Source: Prado023 sp963788325 (GTDB taxonomy: Bacteria; Actinomycetota; Actinomycetes; S36-B12; CAIYMF01). From it: a DNA stretch of 64,000 nucleotides. Shown piece by piece: positions 17,618 through 25,045 of the stretch. Numbering within the stretch: the stretch's first letter is position 1; each line of letters begins with the position of its first letter. Made by a program: the position numbers and the translations under genes. The stretch lies in assembly GCA_963788325.1 (NCBI GenBank), contig CAWBGJ010000015.1, positions 62,001 to 126,000 on the forward strand. Reading direction: 5' to 3'. The notes beneath the pieces were generated by a model. That model was not told the origin of the DNA, made no database searches, and was given only the letters and a program-made list of their open reading frames with translations.

Positions 17618-19402
17618 ATGGACACCCCGACGGACGGTGCGAGCCACGCAGCGACCGAACACGAGTGGGAACGCCCCGGCTGGGGGCGCGTCATCGCGCA
17701 GTCGCCGGTCGCCACGCTCATCGTCGACCTCGACTCCGATGGAGCCCCGGGAGAGGTCCGTGCGGCCAATCCGGCCGCAGCGCGGCTGCTGGGCGTCGGT
17801 GAGGGCTCGGGGGAGTGCGCGATGGGGGCGGTGCTCGGAGCACCGGTCGCCGCACTGCTGCCGGTGTCGGCCCTAGGGCCCCTGAGTACCTCGGCCGGCA
17901 CGGCTGTGGTTGCCGTGACCGGCCCGGGAGCCATCCGCTGGCTGGCTGTCTCGTTGACACGACTGGCCGAGCCGTGCGCAGATGGAATGCCCCGGGCCCT
18001 GCTGCACCTGCACGACGTGACCGACCAGTGGACCGCACGCGCGCGTCTGGACCGAGCGGCCAAGCAGGACCCCCTCACCGGCCTGTACAACCGAGCCGAG
18101 CTGCTGCGGCAGCTCGAGGATCTGGACCCCCGGACCGATGGCCCGAGTGTGGCGGTGGTCTTCCTGGACCTTGACGGGTTCAAGCTCGTCAACGACACCC
18201 GTGGCCACCAGGTGGGCGACGAGGTCCTGGTGGCCGTCGCCCGGCGGATCGGGTCCGTCCTGCGCACGCAGGACCGACTCGCTCGCCTCGGCGGGGACGA
18301 GTTCGTCATCGTCTGCCCGCAGCTGGTCGACGTTGCTGGGGCCCGGGCGATCGCGGAGCGGGTACGCGCCACCCTCGGTCCGCCGCTGGTCCTCGGCGGG
18401 CGGAGCCATCACCTGAGCATGAGCGTCGGCGTGGCCATGGCCGACGTGGACCGGATCGACGCGGCGGACCTGCTCCGTCAGGCCGACATGGCCATGTACC
18501 GGGCCAAGGACGCAGGCCGCAACACCGTCCGGGTGCACTCACCGGAGATGGACAGCCACCTGGTCGAGACCGAGCTGGTGCGGGAGTCGCTCCTTCGGGC
18601 CCTTGCCGCACCCGCTCAGCTGTCGGCAGCCGCCGACGAGCCGGGTCTCGTGATCCACTTCCAGCCCATCGTCAGGATCGCCGATGGGGGACTTGCCTAC
18701 GTCGAGGCCCTGAGCCGACTGCGCGACAGCACCGGCGCCCTGCTGCGCCCTGCGCAGTTCCTGACGGTCGCGGCCCGCGCGGGACTCAATACGGTGCTGA
18801 GCCTGCGCGTGCTCGCCGCGGCCCTGGATCAGCGGGCTTCGTGGTGGGGCCTGGGCATCGACGTGCCCGTCGGGGTCAACCTGACCCGCGGGCAGGTCGG
18901 CTCGACGACCTTCGCCACGGATGCGTTGCGCATCATTGCCGAACGGGGAGCAGGTCCCCACGACGTCGTCCTGGAGATGGGCGAGTTCGGGCTCCTGGAG
19001 GCTACGGGGCCGGCGCAGCTGGCGATGCGCAGGCTTCAGGCCAGCGGCATCGGGCTGGCCATCGATCACTTCGGCACCGGCTACTCATCACTGGGGGCAC
19101 TTCGGTTCCTCGGTCCGAACCGGGTGAAGATCGACCGGGCGTTCGTGGCCACTATCCCCGACAGCGCCGCCGATCGGGCGATCGTGACCGCTGCGATCTT
19201 CGCGGCCCATGCCCTGGGCCAGCGGGTGGTGGCTGAGGGGGTGGAGACCGCTGAGCAGCTCGAGGTGCTCAGCGAACTCGGCTGCGACGAGGCGCAGGGC
19301 TACCTGATCTCCAGCGTGCTGCCGGCCGCCGAACTGGCCCTGGAGACGTTGAGCTGGTCACCGGAGACGCTGGTCCGCAGCGGGGTCACTGCTCTTCGGT
19401 GA
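17618..19402 (+). CDS. PAS-GGDEF-EAL cyclic-di-GMP signalling protein
   Basis: This 594-residue soluble protein has a PAS-like sensor (residues about 20-145), a GGDEF domain with an intact 'RLGGDEFVIV' active loop near residue 226 and an inhibitory-site 'RTQD' correctly placed nine residues before it, and an EAL domain starting at 'YVEALSRLRD'. In the EAL domain the usual 'DDFGTGYSSL' reads 'DHFGTGYSSL', losing one metal-ligand aspartate, while 'KIDRAF', 'AEGVE' and 'QGY' remain. It is therefore probably a diguanylate cyclase with a weak or regulatory EAL domain. It is co-transcribed with dxs. Its last 17 bases overlap the convergent RNase D gene. Confidence 0.93.
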   Translation: MDTPTDGASHAATEHEWERPGWGRVIAQSPVATLIVDLDSDGAPGEVRAANPAAARLLGVGEGSGECAMGAVLGAPVAALLPVSALGPLSTSAGTAVVAVTGPGAIRWLAVSLTRLAEPCADGMPRALLHLHDVTDQWTARARLDRAAKQDPLTGLYNRAELLRQLEDLDPRTDGPSVAVVFLDLDGFKLVNDTRGHQVGDEVLVAVARRIGSVLRTQDRLARLGGDEFVIVCPQLVDVAGARAIAERVRATLGPPLVLGGRSHHLSMSVGVAMADVDRIDAADLLRQADMAMYRAKDAGRNTVRVHSPEMDSHLVETELVRESLLRALAAPAQLSAAADEPGLVIHFQPIVRIADGGLAYVEALSRLRDSTGALLRPAQFLTVAARAGLNTVLSLRVLAAALDQRASWWGLGIDVPVGVNLTRGQVGSTTFATDALRIIAERGAGPHDVVLEMGEFGLLEATGPAQLAMRRLQASGIGLAIDHFGTGYSSLGALRFLGPNRVKIDRAFVATIPDSAADRAIVTAAIFAAHALGQRVVAEGVETAEQLEVLSELGCDEAQGYLISSVLPAAELALETLSWSPETLVRSGVTALR

Positions 19403-20690
19403 GCGCCTCGGCGAGCAGCCCCTCGGTGAGCTCCACCTGCCAGGGACGGGCCCCGGCCGCGGTCAGCACCTCGGCCACCGGGGTGCCCGGCGGTGGGGGC
19501 TGCCACATCAGTCGGCGCACGAGATCCGGGGTGAGCAGGTTCTCCACGGGCAGGTCCAGCGACTCCGCGCGGGTCGACAGCGCGGTGCGGGCCCGGTCGA
19601 GCCTGGCCGCGGCGGCGGGGTCTCGCTGCGCCCAGGTGCGTGGCGGTGGGGGCCCGTCGCCACGGGCGGCCGAGGGCGGCAGGTCCGAGTCCGGCACCGC
19701 CCAGGCCTCGCCCAGCGCGCTGGCCCACGCCCGCTGGTAGCGCGCAGCCCCCCGACCGTGGAAGTCCTTGAGCGCACGCAGCCCGGCCCCGTCGCGGATC
19801 TGGGCCTGCCCTGCGGCAACCAGTGAGGAGTCCGGAAGCAGCCGACCGGGCGCGGTGTCCACCTCGGCGGCGACCCGATCGCGGGCGTACCAGAGGTGTT
19901 CGACGATGCCCAGGGCCCGCCGGGACCGGATCCGATGGATGCCGGAGGTGCGCCGCCACGGGTCCACCCGGGGTGGTGGGGCAGGTGCATCGCGGACGGC
20001 TGTGAACTCCTGCTCGGCCCAGGCCCACTTGCCGGCCTCCACCAGGCGGCTGTGCAGCTCGGTTCGCAGCTCGATGAGCACCTCGACATCCAGGGCTGCG
20101 TACTCCAGCCAGGCCTCGGGCAGGGGCCTGCGCGACCAGTCAGCGGCGCCGTGCCCCTTGGCCAGGGACATCCCCAGGACATCGGCGACCATGGGTCCCA
20201 GCCCCACCCGTGGCATCCCGAGCAGTCGCCCGGCGAGCTCGGTGTCGAACAGGACGGTCGGGTGCAGGTCCACCTCGGCCAGGCAGGGCAGGTCCTGGCT
20301 GGCCGCATGCAGGATCCACTCCGGGCCGCGCAGCACCTCGGCCAGGCCCGGCAGGCCCGGGATGTCGATGGGATCCACCAGTGCGCTTCCTGAGCCGGTG
20401 CGGCGCAGTTGGATGAGGTAGGCGCGCTGCCCGTAGCGATAGCCCGACGCACGTTCGGTGTCGATGGCGATCGGACCCGTACCTGCTGCCAGCCGTGCGA
20501 CGACCTCGGCCAGTTCGGCGGCCGTCGCGGTGACTGGGGGCAGTCCGTCGCGCAGCGTCAGGGCCGGCAGCGCCGGGACGGGGGCACTCTCGACGGCGGT
20601 CGCGGCGGCTTCCTCGGCGGGCGCAGGGAGGTCAGGGTCGACGGGTGGGCGCAGCCCGTCGGCAGGTCGACTGGATGCGGGCACACGCAC
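19386..20690 (-). CDS. rnd: Ribonuclease D-like 3'-5' exonuclease with HRDC domain
   Basis: This protein of about 434 residues has a DEDD exonuclease domain ('IAIDTERASGYRYGQRAYLIQL' near the start, 'WILHAASQDLPCL', 'YAALDVEVL' as the Exo III tyrosine motif) followed by an HRDC domain and a C-terminal helical extension typical of actinobacterial RNase D. It would trim 3' ends of tRNA and other stable RNAs. The N-terminal 45 residues are Pro/Ala-rich and poorly conserved, so the start is uncertain; GTG codons at 20684, 20690 and 20747 are all possible. The 3' end overlaps the convergent GGDEF-EAL gene by 17 bp. Confidence 0.9.
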   Translation of the reverse strand: MRVPASSRPADGLRPPVDPDLPAPAEEAAATAVESAPVPALPALTLRDGLPPVTATAAELAEVVARLAAGTGPIAIDTERASGYRYGQRAYLIQLRRTGSGSALVDPIDIPGLPGLAEVLRGPEWILHAASQDLPCLAEVDLHPTVLFDTELAGRLLGMPRVGLGPMVADVLGMSLAKGHGAADWSRRPLPEAWLEYAALDVEVLIELRTELHSRLVEAGKWAWAEQEFTAVRDAPAPPPRVDPWRRTSGIHRIRSRRALGIVEHLWYARDRVAAEVDTAPGRLLPDSSLVAAGQAQIRDGAGLRALKDFHGRGAARYQRAWASALGEAWAVPDSDLPPSAARGDGPPPPRTWAQRDPAAAARLDRARTALSTRAESLDLPVENLLTPDLVRRLMWQPPPPGTPVAEVLTAAGARPWQVELTEGLLAEALTEEQ

Positions 20691-20766
20691 ACCGTACCCG
20701 GGCGCCCCGAGGTCGAGCCCGGGGCCGCGCAGGTGCGCGCCCTCCACTTGTCCGGAGCGCAGCCGA

Positions 20767-21372
20767 TCAGGCGACGATCGCTGAGCGCATCCCGATGGCG
20801 ACCATCTCGGCGCGGTCCCCGGTGCCCAGCTTGCGCCCGATCCGGGCCAGGTGACTCTTCACGGTCAGCGCCGAGAGGCAGAGTTCCTCGCCGATCTGCC
20901 GGTTCGTGTGTCCGTCGGCCACCTGCTGGAGCACCTGCACCTCGCGGGCGGAGAGTGCGTCGCTACCGCCGGCCACGAGCGGGCGTGGTGGCGTGGCAGG
21001 GCCAGTTCCGGTGCCCCGCACCGGCGGCACGATCGCCGAGCGGGCGCCGCTGCCTACGGCCTCGCGCACCAGGTCCGATCGACTGCTCACGACGACGATC
21101 CGTCGCCACCCGGCGGCCCGGACCTCGCGCACCTGGGAGCGCAGCTCGGGGCCCCCACACGCCACGATGCATACGTCGTGCGGGCCCGCGGGTCGGGGCA
21201 GGTGTCCCTCCAACGCGGTCGGCGCCCGATGCACGACCGTCGCGCCCAGGGAGCGCAGCCGCGGTGCCAGGCTCGCCGCCTGCAGGTTCTCCGCACCGAC
21301 GGCCAGCGCCGAGAACCGGCCGCGCTGGACGGGGATCATGGGTGCGGTGGTGCTCTGGGCGACGGTGATCAC
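20767..21372 (-). CDS. LuxR-family regulator with degenerate receiver domain
   Basis: This 201-residue protein starts at a GTG behind a GGAGG site. The C-terminal HTH_LuxR domain is clear ('LSAREVQVLQQVADGHTNRQIGEEL' then 'TVKSHLARIGRKLG'). The N-terminal 125 residues have receiver-like alternation, but the third strand ends 'DVCIVACGG', where a phosphoryl-accepting aspartate should be. No sensor kinase is adjacent. Phosphorylation is therefore unlikely, and control by ligand or protein binding is a better guess. It lies between RNase D and DUF3000, an arrangement seen in other actinobacteria. Confidence 0.88.
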   Translation of the reverse strand: MITVAQSTTAPMIPVQRGRFSALAVGAENLQAASLAPRLRSLGATVVHRAPTALEGHLPRPAGPHDVCIVACGGPELRSQVREVRAAGWRRIVVVSSRSDLVREAVGSGARSAIVPPVRGTGTGPATPPRPLVAGGSDALSAREVQVLQQVADGHTNRQIGEELCLSALTVKSHLARIGRKLGTGDRAEMVAIGMRSAIVA

Positions 21373-21496
21373 GACACCTCCGGAGACGTGGGCTGGCGAC
21401 GTGACCGGTGGCCCGTCAGAACTGCTATCGGCGCCCCAGGGGTCGGCCTTGACCGGGTCCCGCGGGCGGTGCCGCAGGGATCGGCTGGGCCAGCGT

Positions 21497-22063
21497 TCAG
21501 CCGCGCGGTCGGGGCAGCTGCGCCACGCCGACGGGCAGCGGCATCAGGCCCGCGGCCTGGCCCAGGACCTCGGCCCACGCCAGGGCATGCGGAGCCAACA
21601 GGGCATCCGCAGGGGTCCACGAGGCACGGATCTCGATCTGACCCTCGAGCGGGCGATCGGACAGGCCCCCGAACGACTCGGAGGTCACCCGGGTGACCGT
21701 CCCTGACACGTTGGAGTACCCCGCCCCGTGTCCGTCCAGGGCCTCCATCAGCCAGGACCACCCCACCTCGGCCAGCAGTGGGTCGGCGGCCATCTCCGGC
21801 TCCAACGTGGCCTTGATGAACGCCACCACCCGGAAGGTGCCGCCCCATGCCTCCTGGCCCTGCGGGTCATGCAGGACGACCAGCCGACCATTGCCGAGGT
21901 CCTCATCGTCGACCACGACATCGGCAGTGAGGGCCAGTGCGAAGGGTGCCAGCCGCTGGGGCGCGGGTGCCTCCTCGATCTGGATCTCCGGGCGCATCCG
22001 CACCTCGCGCAACGAGGTCAGGGCGGTCCGGAAGTCCGCTGCCTCGTCGGCGGTCGCATTCAT
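21497..22063 (-). CDS. DUF3000 family protein
   Basis: This 188-residue cytoplasmic protein starts at 'MNATADEAADF'. The conserved DUF3000 segments 'RPEIQIEEAPAPQRLAPFA', 'GRLVVLHDP' and 'EIRASWTP' are present at the expected spacing. The family occurs in actinobacteria, typically near hemE and RNase D as here, and has no known function. The upstream 76 bp is shared with the divergent DMT transporter. There is no membrane segment or metal motif. Confidence 0.9.
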   Translation of the reverse strand: MNATADEAADFRTALTSLREVRMRPEIQIEEAPAPQRLAPFALALTADVVVDDEDLGNGRLVVLHDPQGQEAWGGTFRVVAFIKATLEPEMAADPLLAEVGWSWLMEALDGHGAGYSNVSGTVTRVTSESFGGLSDRPLEGQIEIRASWTPADALLAPHALAWAEVLGQAAGLMPLPVGVAQLPRPRG

Positions 22064-22139
22064 GTGCCGCAGGCTACGCCCTGCACCGCTCCAACTGCCG
22101 TAGATCGGCCACGACTTCCAGGATGTAGCCTCAGTCCCC

Positions 22140-22967
22140 GTGGCTGGCCTGCTCGCACTGCTGTCCAGCGCCATGTGGGGCAGCGGGGACTACCTGGCGG
22201 GCCGACTGTCGCGCAGCAGACACGTCCTGCTCGTGCTCGGCGGCAGCCAGACAGTGGGCCTGATGGCGATGCTGGTGATCGCCACAGTCGGCGACCAGTG
22301 GTCCGCACCCACCGGCTACCTGCCATGGGCGGTGCTGGCCAGCGTCACCGGTGCCAGCGGCCTGGCCCTGTACTACCGGGCGCTGGCCATCGGGACGATG
22401 GGCGTGGTCTCCCCGATCGCAGCGCTGGGGGTCGCGGTGCCCCTTGCCGTCGGGTTGGCCGACGGTGAGCAGCCCAGCCCCGTCCAGCTCGTCGGGATCG
22501 TACTGGCGATCGTGGGGGTGGTGGCTGCCAGTGGCCCGGAGATCCATGGTGACGCCGGGTGGGCTCCGGTCCTGCTTGCAGGTGGGGCAGCGGTGCTCCT
22601 CGGCACGACGCTGGTGGCCATCGCCCGCGGCAGTCAGGACAGCGTCGTGATGACCATGACCACCATGCGTCTGGTCACCTTCACCGTCATGGCCCTGGCG
22701 CTGCTGCTGTTCCGCCCCGGCTTTCAGGTCGGTCGCGGTGACATGCCGGGGCTGGCCGCGGTCGGCCTTCTCGACGTGGGCGCCAACCTCGCGTTCGGGG
22801 CTGCGGCCACCCTGGGCTTGCTCTCCCTGGTGAGCGTCTTCGGATCGCTCTACCCGGTGGCCACGATCCTGCTGGCTCGCTGGCTGGACTCGGAGCGCAT
22901 GCGCCCGGTCCAGCAGGTGGGCGTGGCCCTCGCCCTGGCCGGTGCGGCGGCGATCAGCGCTGGCTGA
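22140..22967 (+). CDS. EamA/DMT-superfamily transporter
   Basis: This 275-residue protein starts at a GTG at 22140 and has ten predicted transmembrane helices forming two EamA repeats (about 1-130 and 145-272). Motifs such as 'SSAMWGSGDYLAGRL' at the start and 'YPVATILLARWLDSERM' near the end are typical of drug/metabolite transporters. The substrate cannot be predicted. It stands alone on the plus strand between minus-strand genes, so it is probably transcribed by itself. Confidence 0.9.
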   Translation: MAGLLALLSSAMWGSGDYLAGRLSRSRHVLLVLGGSQTVGLMAMLVIATVGDQWSAPTGYLPWAVLASVTGASGLALYYRALAIGTMGVVSPIAALGVAVPLAVGLADGEQPSPVQLVGIVLAIVGVVAASGPEIHGDAGWAPVLLAGGAAVLLGTTLVAIARGSQDSVVMTMTTMRLVTFTVMALALLLFRPGFQVGRGDMPGLAAVGLLDVGANLAFGAAATLGLLSLVSVFGSLYPVATILLARWLDSERMRPVQQVGVALALAGAAAISAG

Positions 22968-22999
22968 CTGTCGGACACGGACCGCCCGCGAGGGTGCGC

Positions 23000-23185
23000 T
23001 CAGGGCTTGGTGTCCAGCCTCGTCTGCTCCCAGGTGCCCTCCTCCAGGAAGAGGTCGTCGCCGTCGGTCTCCATGCAGCAGGAGCCTAGGATCCCGTAGC
23101 AGTCCTCGCACAGCCAGGTCGTACCCATGCCGAAGTCGGCGGGGGCATGGCACCTCGCACAGGGCGGTTGGTCGAGCACCTCCAC
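23000..23185 (-). CDS. Small cysteine-rich, zinc-ribbon-like protein
   Basis: This 61-residue protein begins with a GTG preceded by AGGAGGTGG at good spacing, which argues that it is real. It contains 'CARC', 'CEDC' and 'SCC' in the arrangement C-x2-C...C-x2-C...CC, followed by an acidic stretch. The first two pairs could hold a zinc ion. I know similar short unnamed proteins but no function. The next gene downstream on this strand is RNase-D-side DUF3000; mycoredoxin lies upstream on the same strand, 82 bp away. Confidence 0.7.
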   Translation of the reverse strand: MEVLDQPPCARCHAPADFGMGTTWLCEDCYGILGSCCMETDGDDLFLEEGTWEQTRLDTKP

Positions 23186-23267
23186 CGCGCCACCTCCTGG
23201 GCCGGACGTGCTTCATCCTCTCGCCGCGGCGCCCGCCTGACAAGGCCGACGACCACGGCCGGCCGGG

Positions 23268-23516
23268 TCAGCCTCGGGCCAGCGCGGCCTGGATCTCGCG
23301 CACCGACGGATTCGTCAGCGACGTCCCGTCAGCCAGCAGGACTGTCGGCACGGTCCGGTTGCCCCCGTTGATCTGCTCCACCACCTGCGCGGCGCCAGGG
23401 TCGGCCTCCACGTCGATCTCGGTGAAGGCCAGGCCGGCCCGGTCCAGGGCGCGCTTGAGGCTGCGGCAGTATCCGCACCACGTGGTGGTGTAGATCGTCA
23501 GGTTCGGTGCGGTCAT
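23268..23516 (-). CDS. mrx1: Mycoredoxin (glutaredoxin-family)
   Basis: This 82-residue thioredoxin-fold protein has the redox motif 'WCGYC' at residues 13-17, the cis-proline loop 'NRTVPTVL' and the 'GTSLTNPS' helix start of actinobacterial mycoredoxin-1. Such proteins reduce mycothiol mixed disulfides in the cytoplasm. The start ATG overlaps the stop of the upstream gene by one base, so the two are translationally coupled. The length is normal. Confidence 0.93.
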   Translation of the reverse strand: MTAPNLTIYTTTWCGYCRSLKRALDRAGLAFTEIDVEADPGAAQVVEQINGGNRTVPTVLLADGTSLTNPSVREIQAALARG

Positions 23517-23998
23517 CAGGACTCCTCGGCGGCAGTCCAGGCCGGGTCCACAGCCGAGGCCTCCGGGTTCCCTGCGGAGATGCCCTGCGCCAGTGGCTCA
23601 GGTCGATCGCGCCAGGTCGCGCGAGCCAGCGCTGCGGCCAGGGCCGTGCCGAAGCCCGCCACGGATCCGTCGAGCTGGTCCAGCACCAGTGCGCCGAGCA
23701 CCGGGTGCACCGAGCCGTCCGAGAGGACCACCAGAACCGCGGGGACGCCGGACGCGGCCACCGCGGCCGACTGTTCGAAGCTCAACTCATTGCGGTGGCG
23801 CAGTTCGAAGGGCACACCGAGATCGCGCACCATGGCGTCCCATGCTGGCTTGCGCCGTACGGGCGAGTGCGTGATGTCGCACAGACTGCACGAGGTCGTA
23901 CCCAGCAGGTGGCCGATCACATAGCGCGCCTCGCCGAGCAACCCCCCGTCGGCGTTGTACACGCCCACGAGGTGGTCGAGTTCGGGCTCGGTCTCCAT
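23516..23998 (-). CDS. Conserved hypothetical protein with CxxC motif
   Basis: This 160-residue protein uses the ATG at 23998 because a GGAGG lies 7 bp upstream; an earlier ATG run at 24034 has none. The sequence 'LVGVYNADGGLLGEARYVIG' leads to 'TTSCSLCDITHSPVRRK', a conserved CSLC-type motif, then a thioredoxin-like alternation ('SGVPAVLVVLSDGS'). I recall short unnamed actinobacterial and proteobacterial proteins with the same opening. Coupling to mycoredoxin and the CxxC motif make a thiol-related role plausible but unproven. Confidence 0.78.
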   Translation of the reverse strand: METEPELDHLVGVYNADGGLLGEARYVIGHLLGTTSCSLCDITHSPVRRKPAWDAMVRDLGVPFELRHRNELSFEQSAAVAASGVPAVLVVLSDGSVHPVLGALVLDQLDGSVAGFGTALAAALARATWRDRPEPLAQGISAGNPEASAVDPAWTAAEES

Positions 23999-24040
23999 GG
24001 CGTCCTCCGATGCTGGGCGGGGACTCATCATCACCCAGCT

Positions 24041-24961
24041 TCAGCGAAGCAGCGACCCGAGCCGTTCGTCGGACTGGAGCTCGGCGGGTGCCCCGTACAC
24101 CCCCGCCGGCACGGCCTGGACCGCCTCTACCATGCGCAGTGTCCGCAGGGCGTGGGCATAGCCCTCCTCGAGGAGGGTGTCGGTGGCGGTGAAGTCCAGC
24201 TGGGTGGTGGTGTTGGTGCGACCCCGCGAGAGCCATACGACCGGCACGTCAGCGCAGGCGAGCAGGTCGCTGGCCAGCTGGCGTCGGGCGTAGATGGCCG
24301 CACTCTGGGTCAGGACGTCGGCGAGGTTGGACGGGCCCTGATCAGGCACACCGCCCAGGCCACAGTCCAGGACCACCAGGGACCGGGCGCCGCGGGCCAG
24401 GGCGATCGTGACGGGCACGTTGGCGACCAGCATGCCGTCAACCAGACGCCGGCCCTCGCGCTCGACCCAGGGGAACACCCCGGGGATGGCTGAGGAGGCC
24501 AGCAGCGCCGAGCGCAGGTCCCCGGAGTCCAGCTCAGCCACTGCCCCGGTCCAGAAGTCAGTGGCCACGGCCACGAACGGGACCGCCAGCTCCTCGAAGG
24601 TGGTCGCCGGCAGCTCCCCGGTGAGCAGGTCGGCCAAGGGCTGGTTGTCATAGATCCAGGACTTGGACTCAGACAGCGTCCGTACGCCACGGATCCAGCC
24701 GCCGGGGAAGACCTCGGACTTCGTGACCCCGGGCCACACGGCGTCGAGTCGCCCGACGGCGGCCTGCGGGTCGGCGGCGATGATGACGCCGTTGAGTGAT
24801 CCCACGCTGGTCCCGACGACCAGGTCGGGTGCGAGATCCGTCTGCGCCAGGGCGCGGAGCATGCCCAACTGCACGGCACCCCACGAGCCGCCACCACCGA
24901 GCACGAAGGCGATCGGGTGGGGCAGTCGTGCGGCCAGTGCCAGGCGGTCCATGCGGGACAT
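24041..24961 (-). CDS. Patatin-like phospholipase
   Basis: This 306-residue protein has the patatin lipase layout: oxyanion loop 'GGGGSWGAVQLG' near residue 22, nucleophile elbow 'GTSVGSLNG' near 48 and the catalytic-dyad aspartate in 'VDGMLVANVP'. It is expected to release fatty acids from phospholipid or neutral lipid, and has no signal peptide. The start at 'MSRMDRLAL' is chosen because a tandem repeat lies immediately upstream in the longer reading. It lies 84 bp behind the AAR-like reductase on the same strand, so lipid-derived substrates for that enzyme are an attractive possibility. Confidence 0.9.
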   Translation of the reverse strand: MSRMDRLALAARLPHPIAFVLGGGGSWGAVQLGMLRALAQTDLAPDLVVGTSVGSLNGVIIAADPQAAVGRLDAVWPGVTKSEVFPGGWIRGVRTLSESKSWIYDNQPLADLLTGELPATTFEELAVPFVAVATDFWTGAVAELDSGDLRSALLASSAIPGVFPWVEREGRRLVDGMLVANVPVTIALARGARSLVVLDCGLGGVPDQGPSNLADVLTQSAAIYARRQLASDLLACADVPVVWLSRGRTNTTTQLDFTATDTLLEEGYAHALRTLRMVEAVQAVPAGVYGAPAELQSDERLGSLLR

Positions 24962-24980
24962 CGTGCTGCCCCCGGTGCCG

Positions 24981-25020
24981 CGCAGGCAACCGCAGGCAAC
25001 CGCAGGCAAGCGCAGGCGTG
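24981..25020. repeat. Four tandem 10-bp repeats (CGCAGGCAAC)
   Basis: CGCAGGCAAC occurs twice perfectly, then as CGCAGGCAAG and CGCAGGCGTG, giving four head-to-tail units between the AAR-like gene and the patatin gene. It sits 20 bp upstream of the chosen patatin start on the minus strand. Copy-number changes here could alter expression or spacing. Confidence 0.8.
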
Positions 25021-25045
25021 CCGCGCGGGGCGTCGCGGTCGCCGG

